This document shows, piece by piece, positions 18,199 to 27,112 of a stretch of 64,000 nucleotides of DNA. Position 1 is the first letter of the stretch; the number at the start of each line of letters is the position of its first letter. Source of the DNA: Hyphomicrobiales bacterium (GTDB lineage: Bacteria > Pseudomonadota > Alphaproteobacteria > Rhizobiales > Rhizobiaceae); the NCBI GenBank assembly GCA_900472175.1, contig UCHD01000019.1:1-64000 (forward strand), read 5' to 3'. The notes beneath the pieces were generated by a model, which searched no databases, had not been told where the DNA came from, and was given only the letters and a program-made list of their open reading frames with translations. Made by a program: the position numbers and the translations under genes.

Positions 18199-19476
18199 TC
18201 AACCCTTGAACAGATATTGCTCGGTCGACACCGGTTTCATCTCGATTGAGAAGCCCGCGGCTTGTGGCGGCATATAGGCAGCGTTGTCGATGATGCAGGG
18301 CTCAAGAAAATGCTCATGCAGATGGTCGACATATTCGATCACCCGGCCGTCCTTGGTGCCGGACACAGCGATATAGTCGATCATCGACAGGTGCTGGACA
18401 TATTCGCAAAGGCCGACGCCTCCGGCATGCGGCCAGACCGGCAGGTCATATTTGGCTGCAATCAGAAGAACCGCCAGCACCTCGTTTAATCCGCCCATAC
18501 GGCATGAATCGATCTGGACGATGTCGATCGCGCCCTCGGCGATGAACTGCTTGAACATGATGCGGTTCTGGCACATCTCGCCGGTCGCAACCTTGACTGC
18601 GCCGATCCCGGCGCGGATCTTGCGGTGCCCGGCAACATCGTCGGGGCTGGTCGGCTCCTCGATGAAGAAGGGCTTGGCGAAGGCCAGTTTGTTCACCCAG
18701 TCGATGGCCTCGTTGACTTCCCAGACCTGGTTGGCGTCAATCATCAGATAACGATCAGGACCGATGACTTCACGGGCGATGCGCAGGCGGCGGATATCGT
18801 CCTCAAGATCGCGGCCAACCTTCATCTTGACGTGGTTGAAGCCTGCATCGATCGCTTCCTGGCAAAGGCGGCGCAATTTCTCGTCGTCATAGCCGAGCCA
18901 GCCGGCGGATGTCGTATAGCAGGCGTAACCTTCGGCCTCGAGTGTGGCGATGCGCTCTGCCTTGCCGGTTTCGGCGCGCTTGAGGATCGCGACGGCCTCG
19001 TCGCGGGTCAATACATCGGTCAGATAGCGATAGTCGACAATGTCAGCGATCTCTTCGGCCGGCATGTCGGCAATGAGACGCCAGACAGGTTTTCCCGCCT
19101 GCTTGGCGAGCAGGTCCCAGACCGCATTGACGACGGCGCCGGTGGCAAGATGCATGGCGCCCTTGTCGGGTCCGATCCAGCGCAACTGGCTGTCGCCGGT
19201 CAGATGCCGCCAGTATTTGCCGGGATGAGCGAGGACGTCAGCAAGTTCGGTCCCGACGACCAGGTGCTTCATCGCATTGATTGCCGCGCAGCAGATCTCG
19301 TTGCCGCGGCCGATGGTGAAGGTCAGGCCGTGACCCGAAAGCCCATCCGTGTCGGTGTCAAGAATGACGTAAGCGGCGGAGTAATCCGGGTCGGGGTTCA
19401 TCGCATCGGAACCGTCAAGGCTTTGCGAGGTGGGGAAGCGAAGGTCGAACACGCGGAGATCGGTGATGCGGGTCAT
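18199..19476 (-). CDS. L-fuconate dehydratase (enolase superfamily)
   Basis: 425 residues from ATG 19476 (GGAG upstream). Strong family matches are RVFDLRFPTSQSLDGSDAMNPDPDYSAAYV at the N-terminus, the KMK catalytic pair in HVKMKVGRDLEDD, metal ligands in MIDANQVWE, FIEEPTSPDD and ATGEMCQN, and the His region WPHAGGVGLCEYVQHLSM. It removes water from L-fuconate to give 2-keto-3-deoxy-L-fuconate. It is the last gene of a long minus-strand operon with the next two pathway enzymes directly upstream, which supports the assignment. Confidence 0.88.
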   Translation of the reverse strand: MTRITDLRVFDLRFPTSQSLDGSDAMNPDPDYSAAYVILDTDTDGLSGHGLTFTIGRGNEICCAAINAMKHLVVGTELADVLAHPGKYWRHLTGDSQLRWIGPDKGAMHLATGAVVNAVWDLLAKQAGKPVWRLIADMPAEEIADIVDYRYLTDVLTRDEAVAILKRAETGKAERIATLEAEGYACYTTSAGWLGYDDEKLRRLCQEAIDAGFNHVKMKVGRDLEDDIRRLRIAREVIGPDRYLMIDANQVWEVNEAIDWVNKLAFAKPFFIEEPTSPDDVAGHRKIRAGIGAVKVATGEMCQNRIMFKQFIAEGAIDIVQIDSCRMGGLNEVLAVLLIAAKYDLPVWPHAGGVGLCEYVQHLSMIDYIAVSGTKDGRVIEYVDHLHEHFLEPCIIDNAAYMPPQAAGFSIEMKPVSTEQYLFKG

Positions 19477-19565
19477 GGGTTTGCTCCGAAAAGGTATGGC
19501 GGCAGGCTGTCGTCGTGGGATTTTGAATTGGCCGGCGGGGGCAAGGCGCTCCACCGGCCAAAACC

Positions 19566-20411
19566 TCAGATGTCTGCCCGTGTTGTTTGTTTCTGGCTTC
19601 CCAGACCCTCGATGCCGAGTTCAACGACATCACCAGGCTTCAGGTAGCGCGGCGGCTTCATGCCCATGCCAACGCCGGGCGGCGTGCCGGTGGAGATGAT
19701 GTCGCCGGGATGCAGTGACATGAACTGGCTGAGATAGGAAACGAGGAAGGCGGCACCATAGACCATGGTCTTTGTGGTGCCGTTCTGCACGGTTTCGCCG
19801 TTGACCTTCAGCCAGAGCCCGAGGTTTTGCGGATCGGCAACCTCGTCCTTGGTTACGAGCCAGGGGCCGATCGGGCCGAACGTGTCGCAGGACTTGCCTT
19901 TGGTCCACTGGCCGGAACGCTCGATCTGGAAGGCGCGTTCGGAAACGTCGTGGACGGTGCAATAGCCGGCTACATAGTCGAGAGCGTCGGCTTCAGACAC
20001 ATATTTGGCCGTCTTGCCGATGACGACGCCGAGTTCGACTTCCCAGTCGGTCTTTTCCGAACCGCGCGGGATCAACAGGTCGTCGTTGGGACCGACGATT
20101 GCCGAGGTCGCTTTCATGAAAACGACAGGTTCCGGAGGCACTGCCATGCCGGATTCAGCCGCATGGTCGGCATAATTGAGGCCGATGCAGATGAACTTTC
20201 CAGTACCGGTAACGCAAGGACCGATGCGCGGCGTGCCGGATACCAGTGGCAGGCTGGCCGGATCGAGCTTTGCCAGTGCCGAAAGTGCCGCCGGATCGAT
20301 GTGCTTACCGCCAATATCGGAGACGTGGCCGGAAAGATCACGGATCTGGCCGTTAGCATCGAGCATTGCCGGCTTTTCAGCGCCGGGTGCGCCATAGCGA
20401 AGAAGTTTCAT
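19566..20411 (-). CDS. FAH-family hydrolase, probable 2,4-diketo-3-deoxy-L-fuconate hydrolase
   Basis: 281 residues of the fumarylacetoacetate-hydrolase fold. Signatures include FICIGLNYADHAAESG, the metal glutamates in DWEVELGVVIGK, VHDVSERAFQ, and the C-terminal STGTPPGVGMGMKPPRYLKPGD. Relatives in L-fucose/L-rhamnose oxidative pathways cleave a 2,4-diketo-3-deoxy acid into pyruvate and lactate. Position between the fuconate dehydratase and an SDR dehydrogenase gives the role; the family is broad, so the substrate is inferred. An AGGAAA site precedes the ATG. Confidence 0.85.
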   Translation of the reverse strand: MKLLRYGAPGAEKPAMLDANGQIRDLSGHVSDIGGKHIDPAALSALAKLDPASLPLVSGTPRIGPCVTGTGKFICIGLNYADHAAESGMAVPPEPVVFMKATSAIVGPNDDLLIPRGSEKTDWEVELGVVIGKTAKYVSEADALDYVAGYCTVHDVSERAFQIERSGQWTKGKSCDTFGPIGPWLVTKDEVADPQNLGLWLKVNGETVQNGTTKTMVYGAAFLVSYLSQFMSLHPGDIISTGTPPGVGMGMKPPRYLKPGDVVELGIEGLGSQKQTTRADI

Positions 20412-20435
20412 AAGCGTGTTTCCTGTTTCAAGGCG

Positions 20436-21170
20436 TCAGATCGACCAGCCGCCGTCGATATTATAGGCTTGCCCAGTGGTGTAGGTGGCACCGGCAAGAT
20501 AGACGGCGAGGTCGGCGATCTCCTCCGGTGTGCCGAGCCGGCCCATCGGCTGGCGGGCGATGAAAGCGGCGCGGGCGGTATCATAGTCGCCCTGCGAGCG
20601 CATGCGCTCCTGCAGTGATGGGCTTTCAACCGTGCCGGGGCAAATGGCATTGCAACGAATGCCCTGCGCAACATAATCGGCGGCCACGGCCTTGGTCAGG
20701 CCGATCACGGCAGCCTTGGTGACGCCATAGGCGAAGCGGTTGGGCACGCCCTTGATACTGGAGGCGACTGACGACATGTTGACGATCGAGCCGTCACCGC
20801 GCGCCAGCATGCCCGGAAGCACGGCGCGGATGGTACGGATCATCGCCTTGACGTTGAGGTCGAAGGCAAATTCGAGATCGCTATCCTTCATCTCCAGAAC
20901 TGAGCCGCCGTGAACGACACCGGCGCAGTTGAACAGCACATCGACATCGCCGATTTCGGCAATCAATGTCGAAACGGCATCAGCTTCCAGAACATTGAGA
21001 ATGTGGGTGGATATACCCGGTTCCTTCGCCAGAACGGCAAGAGCTTCGGCGTTGATGTCGGTGGCATGGACGATCGCGCCCGCCTTGGCAAAGGCGAGGG
21101 CGGACGCCTGGCCTATGCCTTGCGCTGCAGCGGTGATCAGGACTTTCTTGCCGGTCAGATTGGCGGTCAT
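20436..21170 (-). CDS. SDR dehydrogenase, probable 2-keto-3-deoxy-L-fuconate dehydrogenase
   Basis: 244 residues. The cofactor motif is TAAAQGIGQASALAF instead of the usual TGxxxGIG; this variant is typical of the BDH2/DHRS6-like subfamily that includes 2-keto-3-deoxy-fuconate dehydrogenases. NCAG, the Ser in NMSSVASSIKG and YGVTK (Tyr/Lys) complete the active site. It should oxidise the C4 hydroxyl, using NAD, to the diketo acid split by the next enzyme. It belongs to the sugar-acid operon. Confidence 0.86.
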   Translation of the reverse strand: MTANLTGKKVLITAAAQGIGQASALAFAKAGAIVHATDINAEALAVLAKEPGISTHILNVLEADAVSTLIAEIGDVDVLFNCAGVVHGGSVLEMKDSDLEFAFDLNVKAMIRTIRAVLPGMLARGDGSIVNMSSVASSIKGVPNRFAYGVTKAAVIGLTKAVAADYVAQGIRCNAICPGTVESPSLQERMRSQGDYDTARAAFIARQPMGRLGTPEEIADLAVYLAGATYTTGQAYNIDGGWSI

Positions 21171-21184
21171 GTCATTGGCCTCTT

Positions 21185-21634
21185 TTAGGTTTTCTTGCGT
21201 TCGACGATCAGAATGTGGTCGGCGGCGAGCACGACTTCGTCGCGTTGGTTGATGACTTCGCAGCGTTCGGTGACGCGCCCGGACGCCGGACGTTTTGGGT
21301 CGTCATCCTTGGCCGCGATCGTCACGCGCGTGCGGATGGTATCACCAATGTGGACCGGACGGACAAACCGCAGCCGGTCATAGCCATAGGAAAATGCGAC
21401 CGGGTTGATCAGCGACGCGGTAAGGCCGACGCCGATCGAAAAAATCATCGTGCCATGGGCGATGCGCTGGCCACCCGGCAGGGTCTTGGCGAATTCGGCA
21501 TCCATGTGATGCGGAAAGAAATCGCCGGTGTGGCCGGCATGGACGACGAAATCGGTCTCTGTGATCGTGCGCCCGGTGGTCAGCCGGACGGAGCCCAACT
21601 CATAGTCTTCGAAATGGATTGTCTGTTCGCTCAT
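21185..21634 (-). CDS. MaoC-like hot-dog dehydratase/hydratase
   Basis: 149 residues, a single hot-dog domain. The catalytic Asp/His segment is [17 protein letters not shown], followed by [39 protein letters not shown]. Such proteins usually hydrate or dehydrate acyl-CoA thioesters. A CoA-type enzyme in a non-phosphorylating sugar operon is unexpected. It is similar to the MaoC protein at 32.6-33.2 kb (shared AFSYGYD-LRF--PV-IGDTI). The gene sits 3 bases after the Gfo/Idh gene's stop codon, so it is co-transcribed. Substrate unknown. Confidence 0.82.
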   Translation of the reverse strand: MSEQTIHFEDYELGSVRLTTGRTITETDFVVHAGHTGDFFPHHMDAEFAKTLPGGQRIAHGTMIFSIGVGLTASLINPVAFSYGYDRLRFVRPVHIGDTIRTRVTIAAKDDDPKRPASGRVTERCEVINQRDEVVLAADHILIVERKKT

Positions 21635-21637
21635 GGC

Positions 21638-22717
21638 TTACGTCCCGGGCAAGGGCGCCAGCGGCGTTGCCGGCTGCGCACTGGATTGATAGGCGGCTTC
21701 GACCAACGCCATGGTCTGCCAGGCATCCTCGACGGAGCCGATCAGCACGTCATCTTCGCCGGTGGCATAGCGCTGCAGGTTGGCCATGCGATTGGCAAAA
21801 GCATCGGGAAACCATGCACCTTGCAGCGGCACGGAAACCCATTCGTCGCCCCCGGCCGGGCGGATCCAGAGCTCGTCCGGCTCGCCGCGCGGATAATCGA
21901 GATTGACGCCGAGTTTGATATAGGCAGCACCTTTCGTACCGGAAATGCGGAACTCGCAGGCCTGGAACTTGCGGCCGAAATCATGGTCATGATTGACGGA
22001 GAGAACACAGCGAAGCCTGTCACCATAATCAAGGATTGCGGCTGTGCGGGTCTGGGCAACATCATGGTTCGGATGACCGATGGTCTTGGCGTGAACGCCG
22101 AGCGGGTTGCCAATCAAACCACGGATGAAATCCAGGTAGTGAATCGAGTGCATGGCAATCTCGATGCGCGGCAGGCCCTTGAGGAAAGGCCACAAGCCCC
22201 AGGGTGTCGCCAGCGCCAGCCAAGCGTCGAAATCGACGATTTCGCCCAGAAGTCCGCGTTCGACCGCGTCCTTCAGGGCCAGCATCATCGGCGCAAAGCG
22301 CAGCTGGAAATTGACGGCCGCTTTCAGCTGCCGCGCACGGCAGATCGCCAGAATGTCCGTTGCCGCCGCAAGATCCGAGCCCATCGGCTTTTGAATGAGA
22401 ACCGCAGCACCCTCAGGAAGTTTCGACAGGATCGCGGCATGTGTGGCGGGGGGCGTAGCGAGATCGAAGATAGCGTCCTTGATCGCAAGTGCCTCGCCCT
22501 CGCTGGCAAAGACTTTGGTGCCCCAGTTTCCAGCCAGTTCCTTAGCTTTTTCCGTGTTTGGGTCGTAGAGACCGGCAACCGGAAAACCGGCTTTCCTGTA
22601 GGCTGGCAGATGGGCATCGCCGACAATGCTGCCGGCGCCGAAAATGACGATCGAGCGCGGTGCGGCGGGCTTTGGCCACCATTGGCGCAGCGTTGCCGGA
22701 TCGAAGTGCTCAATCAT
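21638..22717 (-). CDS. Gfo/Idh/MocA-family NAD(P)-dependent oxidoreductase
   Basis: 359 residues. The N-terminal Rossmann domain (VIFGAGSIVGDAHLPAYRKAGF…GLYDPNTEKA) holds the nucleotide, and IQKPMGSD is the EKP-like motif with the catalytic lysine. The C-terminal substrate domain includes EIAMHSIHYLDFIRGLIG. Members oxidise sugars or inositols. It overlaps the mutarotase gene upstream by 8 bases. No aldose dehydrogenase is otherwise visible in the operon, so this protein is a candidate for the first step (inference). Confidence 0.85.
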   Translation of the reverse strand: MIEHFDPATLRQWWPKPAAPRSIVIFGAGSIVGDAHLPAYRKAGFPVAGLYDPNTEKAKELAGNWGTKVFASEGEALAIKDAIFDLATPPATHAAILSKLPEGAAVLIQKPMGSDLAAATDILAICRARQLKAAVNFQLRFAPMMLALKDAVERGLLGEIVDFDAWLALATPWGLWPFLKGLPRIEIAMHSIHYLDFIRGLIGNPLGVHAKTIGHPNHDVAQTRTAAILDYGDRLRCVLSVNHDHDFGRKFQACEFRISGTKGAAYIKLGVNLDYPRGEPDELWIRPAGGDEWVSVPLQGAWFPDAFANRMANLQRYATGEDDVLIGSVEDAWQTMALVEAAYQSSAQPATPLAPLPGT

Positions 22718-23039
22718 GATGGAAAACCTCTTCCATCATTGCCCACCACTCGCCTTCCTTGCGGGTCTCCAGCGGCTTCTGGCAGGGCATGCAGACCGAC
22801 CACCATTCCTGGTTTTTCGGATGCGCCGCCATCTTGGCCATATCGGCCTGAAAATCTGTCCCGGTATATTCCCAGTAGCCGAACAACAGGTTTTCCGGCT
22901 CCTTCAGGAATATTGAATAGTTGGTGATGTTGCACTCGGAGATCAAGGCAAGGATTTCCGGCCAGACGGCCGCGTGCAGCCGCTTGTATTCTTCGATCTT
23001 CGTCGGTTCCAGCCCGATCACCATGCTCATGCGCTGCAT
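22710..23039 (-). CDS. L-rhamnose/L-fucose mutarotase-like protein (RhaM/RhaU family)
   Basis: 109 residues, the full length of this family. YKRLHAAVWPEILALI contains the conserved His, and NYSIFLKEPENLLFGYWEYTG and NQEWWSVCMPCQKPLE are signature stretches. It interconverts sugar anomers at C1 to speed entry of the imported sugar into the dehydrogenase. A GGAGACGGTT ribosome-binding region precedes the ATG. Its 3' end overlaps the Gfo/Idh start, showing tight coupling. Confidence 0.88.
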   Translation of the reverse strand: MQRMSMVIGLEPTKIEEYKRLHAAVWPEILALISECNITNYSIFLKEPENLLFGYWEYTGTDFQADMAKMAAHPKNQEWWSVCMPCQKPLETRKEGEWWAMMEEVFHHD

Positions 23040-23051
23040 AACCGTCTCCCG

Positions 23052-24164
23052 TCAGGCTCGGAATTCGCGGGTGAATTCTGTAACCGAGCGCGATTTGACG
23101 GCATCCCAATCCCAGGAAATGCCAATGCCCGGCTCGGACGGTGCCAGCGCCTTGCCATCGACAATCTCCATGCGCTTGTCCGTCAGGTCGTCGAGCTGGG
23201 GAATATACTCGACATATTTGCCGTTCTGTACGGCGCAGACGAGGCTGACATGCAGTTCCATCAGGAAATGCGGGCAGACGGGAATGTCAAAGGCTTCGGC
23301 CGCGTGCGCAACCTTCAGCCAAGGCGTGATGCCGCCGATACGGGCAACGTCGACCTGAACGATCGAGCAGGCGCCTTTCTGCATGTATTCACGGAAATGG
23401 CGGATCGAATACATCGATTCGCCGACGGCAATGGGCGTGGTGGTCGAGCGCGACAGCCGGATATGGCCGTCGAGATCGTCGGCTGGAAGCGGTTCCTCGA
23501 TCCAGGCGAGATCAAGTTCCTGCAAGCGTCCGGCACGCCGGATGGCTTCATCGACAGCAAAGCCCTGATTGCAATCGGTCATGATCTCGAAGGCCGGGCC
23601 GACAGCCGCGCGCACGGCCGACAGCCGCTCATAATCTTCCGAGCCATGCGGCCGGCCGATTTTGATCTTGGAGCCGGAAAAGCCCTTGGCTTTCGCCTGC
23701 AGCGCGTCATCGACCAGTGCCTGCTTTTCAATATGCAGCCAGCCACCTTCCGTTGTGTAGAGCGGGCAACGGTCACGCGCGCCACCGGCGAGCTTCCACA
23801 GCGGCAGGTTCTGCTTCTTCGCCCGAAGGTCCCATAGGGCTGTATCGACAGCTGCCATAGCCAGCGCCGTGATCGGACCGATCGTCGTGGCGTGCGTGGC
23901 AAATTCCATCTTATGCCAGATCGCCTCGATGCAATCGGCATCAGCCCCGATCAGCAGCGGCACGAGATGATCCGACAAGAGCCGCATGACGGAGGAGCCG
24001 CCCGTGCCGATTGTGTAGCTATAGCCCGTGCCGGTCGCGCCGTCGGAATCGGTGATGGTGACGAAGGGCGTTTCCTGGCTGACAAAGCTCTGGATCGCAT
24101 CGGTCCGTTTCACCTTCGGCTGAAGGTCGACCATGCGCAGTTCGATTTTTTCAATACGGGCCAT
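23052..24164 (-). CDS. Mandelate-racemase-type sugar-acid dehydratase
   Basis: 370 residues. Enolase-superfamily features are the KIKIG catalytic lysine pair, metal ligands in MTDCNQGF, WIEEPLPADD and AVGESMYS, and a His in VCPHFLMELHV. This is the MR subgroup (KxK plus His/Asp), and no subfamily signature beyond that is recognised. Likely an acid-sugar dehydratase or epimerase that broadens the pathway to a related sugar. Two enolase-superfamily genes in one operon suggest two substrates. The ribosome-binding site is GAGGAA. Confidence 0.85.
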   Translation of the reverse strand: MARIEKIELRMVDLQPKVKRTDAIQSFVSQETPFVTITDSDGATGTGYSYTIGTGGSSVMRLLSDHLVPLLIGADADCIEAIWHKMEFATHATTIGPITALAMAAVDTALWDLRAKKQNLPLWKLAGGARDRCPLYTTEGGWLHIEKQALVDDALQAKAKGFSGSKIKIGRPHGSEDYERLSAVRAAVGPAFEIMTDCNQGFAVDEAIRRAGRLQELDLAWIEEPLPADDLDGHIRLSRSTTTPIAVGESMYSIRHFREYMQKGACSIVQVDVARIGGITPWLKVAHAAEAFDIPVCPHFLMELHVSLVCAVQNGKYVEYIPQLDDLTDKRMEIVDGKALAPSEPGIGISWDWDAVKSRSVTEFTREFRA

Positions 24165-24174
24165 TATGGATTCC

Positions 24175-25272
24175 TCAGGCTACCAGGCTCTTGCCGGTGG
24201 TCAGGTCAAACAGATGCGCTTGCGAGAGATCGAAGCTCATCTTGATGCTCTGGCCGGAGGGCAGGGGGCGCGGGTTGAGCATGCGCGATACCCAATCGCG
24301 GCCGTTGAAGCCAACAAAGACCAGTGTCTCATTCCCCAGTGGTTCGGTGATCGAAACCGGCAATTCCAGTTCCGCGACCGCTTCGGCATCACCGGAGTTC
24401 AGACCATGGCCGGTCGGAAAGAAATCGTCGGGGCGAAGGCCGAAGGTCAGCTTCTGACCGGAGGTCAGGCTCTGGCGGAATTTCGGCGGGATCGGCAAAG
24501 TGGCGCCGCTGGCGAAGACCAGTTTTCCGTCAGCGACCGTCACGTCGTCCATGTTCATCGGCGGCGAGCCGATGAAACCGGCAACAAACTTGGTCAGCGG
24601 GCGGTTGAACACTTCTTCCGGGGTGCCGACCTGCTCGATATGGCCATCGCGCATGATGACGATACGGTCGGACAGCGTCATCGCCTCGACTTGGTCATGC
24701 GTCACGTAGATCATCGTCGCTTGCATGCGGGCATGCAGCTTCTTGATTTCGGTGCGGACCTGCGTGCGCAGCTTGGCATCGAGGTTGGACAGCGGCTCAT
24801 CGAACAGGAACACGTCAGGACGGCGGACGATCGCCCGGCCCATGGCGACACGCTGACGTTGGCCGCCAGAGAGCTGCGAGGGGCGGCGTTCGAGCAGATG
24901 CGTGAGATCGAGGATGGCGGCGGCATCCGCCACCTTTTCCTTGATTTCCTCAGGCGGACGACCGGCGATCTTCAGCGAAAAGCCCATGTTTTCACCGACC
25001 GTCATATGCGGATAGAGCGCATAGGACTGGAACACCATCGAGATGTTGCGGGCGCGGGGGGGCAGGTCGTTGACGACATTATCACCGATCTCGATCGTGC
25101 CACCGCTGACATCTTCCAGGCCGGCGATCATTCTCAACGTCGTCGATTTTCCGCAGCCGGACGGGCCGACCAGCGCGACAAACTCGCGGTCCTTCACTTC
25201 CAGGTCGATGCCGTGCACCACTTCCAGCGCGCCGTAGCGCTTGACCAGTTTCTTGAGACTGACGGGAGCCAT
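24175..25272 (-). CDS. Sugar ABC importer ATPase (UgpC/MalK type)
   Basis: 365 residues. Walker A is GPSGCGKST, the signature is LSGGQRQRVAMGRA, Walker B is FLFDEPLSNLDAK, the switch is VTHDQ, and there is a C-terminal TOBE regulatory domain (LTFGLRPDDFF…). It energises the importer made by the two permeases and the binding protein transcribed before it. It lies 4 bases after the MalG-type permease and 10 bases before the dehydratase, so importer and enzymes form one operon. Confidence 0.93.
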   Translation of the reverse strand: MAPVSLKKLVKRYGALEVVHGIDLEVKDREFVALVGPSGCGKSTTLRMIAGLEDVSGGTIEIGDNVVNDLPPRARNISMVFQSYALYPHMTVGENMGFSLKIAGRPPEEIKEKVADAAAILDLTHLLERRPSQLSGGQRQRVAMGRAIVRRPDVFLFDEPLSNLDAKLRTQVRTEIKKLHARMQATMIYVTHDQVEAMTLSDRIVIMRDGHIEQVGTPEEVFNRPLTKFVAGFIGSPPMNMDDVTVADGKLVFASGATLPIPPKFRQSLTSGQKLTFGLRPDDFFPTGHGLNSGDAEAVAELELPVSITEPLGNETLVFVGFNGRDWVSRMLNPRPLPSGQSIKMSFDLSQAHLFDLTTGKSLVA

Positions 25273-25276
25273 GAAA

Positions 25277-26143
25277 TTATCCTTTGACCGCGCCGAAGGT
25301 GAGGCCGGAGACGAGGTGTTTTTGTATGATGAAGGTGAGTGTCAGCGCCGGAATGATCATCACGACGGCGAGCGCACACATGCCGCGCCAGTCGATGGTG
25401 AACTCGGCCGTATAATCGAGCAGGCCGACCGGCAGCGTTTTGGAATTCACCGAGCGGGTGATCTGCGACGCCAGCGCATATTCGTTCCAGGAGATCAGGA
25501 AGGCGAAGATACCGGCCGATGCGATGCCGGGACCGGCCAGCGGAAATTCCACCTGCCAGAAAGCCTGCCAACGGGTGCAGCCGTCGATCTGGGCAGCTTC
25601 GGCCAGATCCTTCGGGACCTGCCGGAAGAAGCCGTCGATCAGCCAGATGGTGAAGGGCACGTTCAGCGCGACATAGGTGAGAATGAGCGCAAAATGCGTG
25701 TCGATGATGCCGGTGCGGGCAAAGATCATGAACAAAGGCAGCGACAGCGCGATGCCGGGCACAGCACGGGTCAGCATGAAGCCAAGGAAGATCGCCGATT
25801 TGCCCTTGAACTTGTAGCGCGCAAAAGCATAGCCGCCGGCCATGCCGATGCCGAGCGCGATGATCGTCGATGTGATCGAAATGATCAGCGAGTTGCGGAA
25901 ATAGGACCAGACCGGAATACCGCCCTGGCCGGCGCCCGAGAACATCGACCGGTAAGCATCGAGCGACAGGTCTTGCGGAATCCAGACCGGCGGCTTTGCC
26001 ATAATCTCTACGGTTGGGCGCAGCGAAGACAGGATGATCCAGAAGCCGGGCAAGCAGATGATCAGCATCGCCACGAACAGGGTGACGATATGGGCGAGCG
26101 AATAGAGGCGCTTGCGCAGGCGGTGGGACGAATTGATATCCAT
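25277..26143 (-). CDS. Sugar ABC importer permease (MalG type)
   Basis: 288 residues from ATG 26143, whose A is shared with the TAA of the upstream permease; the in-frame GTG at 26149 is less likely. Six membrane helices are expected (VTLFVAMLIICLPGFWIILSS is the first). The EAA loop is EAAQIDGCTRWQAFWQVEFPLAGPGI. It forms half of the membrane channel with the next gene's product. Confidence 0.92.
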   Translation of the reverse strand: MDINSSHRLRKRLYSLAHIVTLFVAMLIICLPGFWIILSSLRPTVEIMAKPPVWIPQDLSLDAYRSMFSGAGQGGIPVWSYFRNSLIISITSTIIALGIGMAGGYAFARYKFKGKSAIFLGFMLTRAVPGIALSLPLFMIFARTGIIDTHFALILTYVALNVPFTIWLIDGFFRQVPKDLAEAAQIDGCTRWQAFWQVEFPLAGPGIASAGIFAFLISWNEYALASQITRSVNSKTLPVGLLDYTAEFTIDWRGMCALAVVMIIPALTLTFIIQKHLVSGLTFGAVKG

Positions 26144-27039
26144 TACCACTCAGCTCCAATCTGCTGGCGCGCGGCTGCGAGCTTGCGGAAGAAATAGACG
26201 GTGAACAGGATCGACAGCACGATGGCGAAATAAGCCATGGCATTGGCCATTCCCATGCGCGCATCGCCATAGGCGGTGCGCCCAACCAACGTCCACAGGA
26301 GTTCGGTACGCTTGGCAGGACCGCCGTCGGTCATGATCTTGACGATGTCATAGGCCCTCGCAACGTCGAGCGAGCGGATGGTCATGGCGATGAACGCGAA
26401 CGGCATCAGATAAGGCCAGGTGACATAGCGGAAGGTCTGCAGTGGCGTGCAGCCATCAACATGGGCAGCCTCGATCGGATCGCGCGGCATGGCGAGAAGA
26501 CCTGCCAGGATCAGGATCGCAAAGACCGAGGTGGACGACCAGACTTCGGCAACGGTGATCGAAAACAGAGCCAGATTGCCATTGATCAGCCACGGGATCG
26601 CCTGGTCCGTCAGCCCCAACGATTGCAGCGCATTGTTGATCAGACCGATATTGTCATTGAACAGGAATTTGAACTGGAAGCCGACGAGTACCGGCGAAAA
26701 CATCATCGGAAACATCATCAGGGTGCGCAACAGCCGTTGACCGCGCACGGCCTTGGAGACCAGCAACGCAAGACCGAGGCCCAAAAGCATTTCGGCATTG
26801 AGCGCAATCGTCAGGAACAGAACCGTGCGGCCGAAGGCGACCCAGAAATCCCAGCTCGAAATGACGGTGATGTAGTTGCGCAGGCCGATGAAGACATAGA
26901 GCGATTCCGGCTTGGTGAGGCGGAAAGGCGTAAAGCTCGAATAGAAGGAGAGCGCCAGCGGCACGACGACAACAGCCGCAAGAACCAGGAATGCTGGAAA
27001 CAGCAGCAACACTGGTGCCGATAATCTGGATAGTTTCAT
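26143..27039 (-). CDS. Sugar ABC importer permease (MalF type)
   Basis: 298 residues with about six helices, beginning LLFPAFLVLAAVVVVPLALSFY. The EAA motif is EAAHVDGCTPLQTFRYVTWPYLMPF. It pairs with the MalG-type subunit. It is separated from the binding-protein gene by 73 bases that hold a strong hairpin, the usual arrangement that lets the binding protein be made in excess. Confidence 0.92.
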   Translation of the reverse strand: MKLSRLSAPVLLLFPAFLVLAAVVVVPLALSFYSSFTPFRLTKPESLYVFIGLRNYITVISSWDFWVAFGRTVLFLTIALNAEMLLGLGLALLVSKAVRGQRLLRTLMMFPMMFSPVLVGFQFKFLFNDNIGLINNALQSLGLTDQAIPWLINGNLALFSITVAEVWSSTSVFAILILAGLLAMPRDPIEAAHVDGCTPLQTFRYVTWPYLMPFAFIAMTIRSLDVARAYDIVKIMTDGGPAKRTELLWTLVGRTAYGDARMGMANAMAYFAIVLSILFTVYFFRKLAAARQQIGAEW

Positions 27040-27072
27040 GTCGCGCCCTTTGATTTGCGCCGGAAATTAAAA

Positions 27073-27102
27073 GCGGCGCCACGGCAAAAGCCGTGGCGCC
27101 GC
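27073..27102 (-). terminator. Intra-operon hairpin after the binding-protein gene
   Basis: A perfect 13-bp stem (GCGGCGCCACGGC, 27073-27085, with its complement at 27090-27102) and AAAA/TTTT loop. On the minus strand it is followed by ttttaattt. It probably ends or protects most binding-protein transcripts, with some read-through into the permeases. Confidence 0.8.
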
Positions 27103-27112
27103 GTCAGTTCAA

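Noticed and set aside
21215-22927. 570-residue open frame on the plus strand
   Set aside because: It lies opposite the Gfo/Idh, MaoC and mutarotase genes, which have clear families and ribosome-binding sites. The translation is repetitive Arg/Asp/Gly sequence typical of the antisense of GC-rich genes.
23052-24164. Naming the second enolase-superfamily gene L-rhamnonate or galactarate dehydratase
   Set aside because: The residues show only the mandelate-racemase subgroup; no subfamily-specific signature could be read, so a precise name would be a guess.
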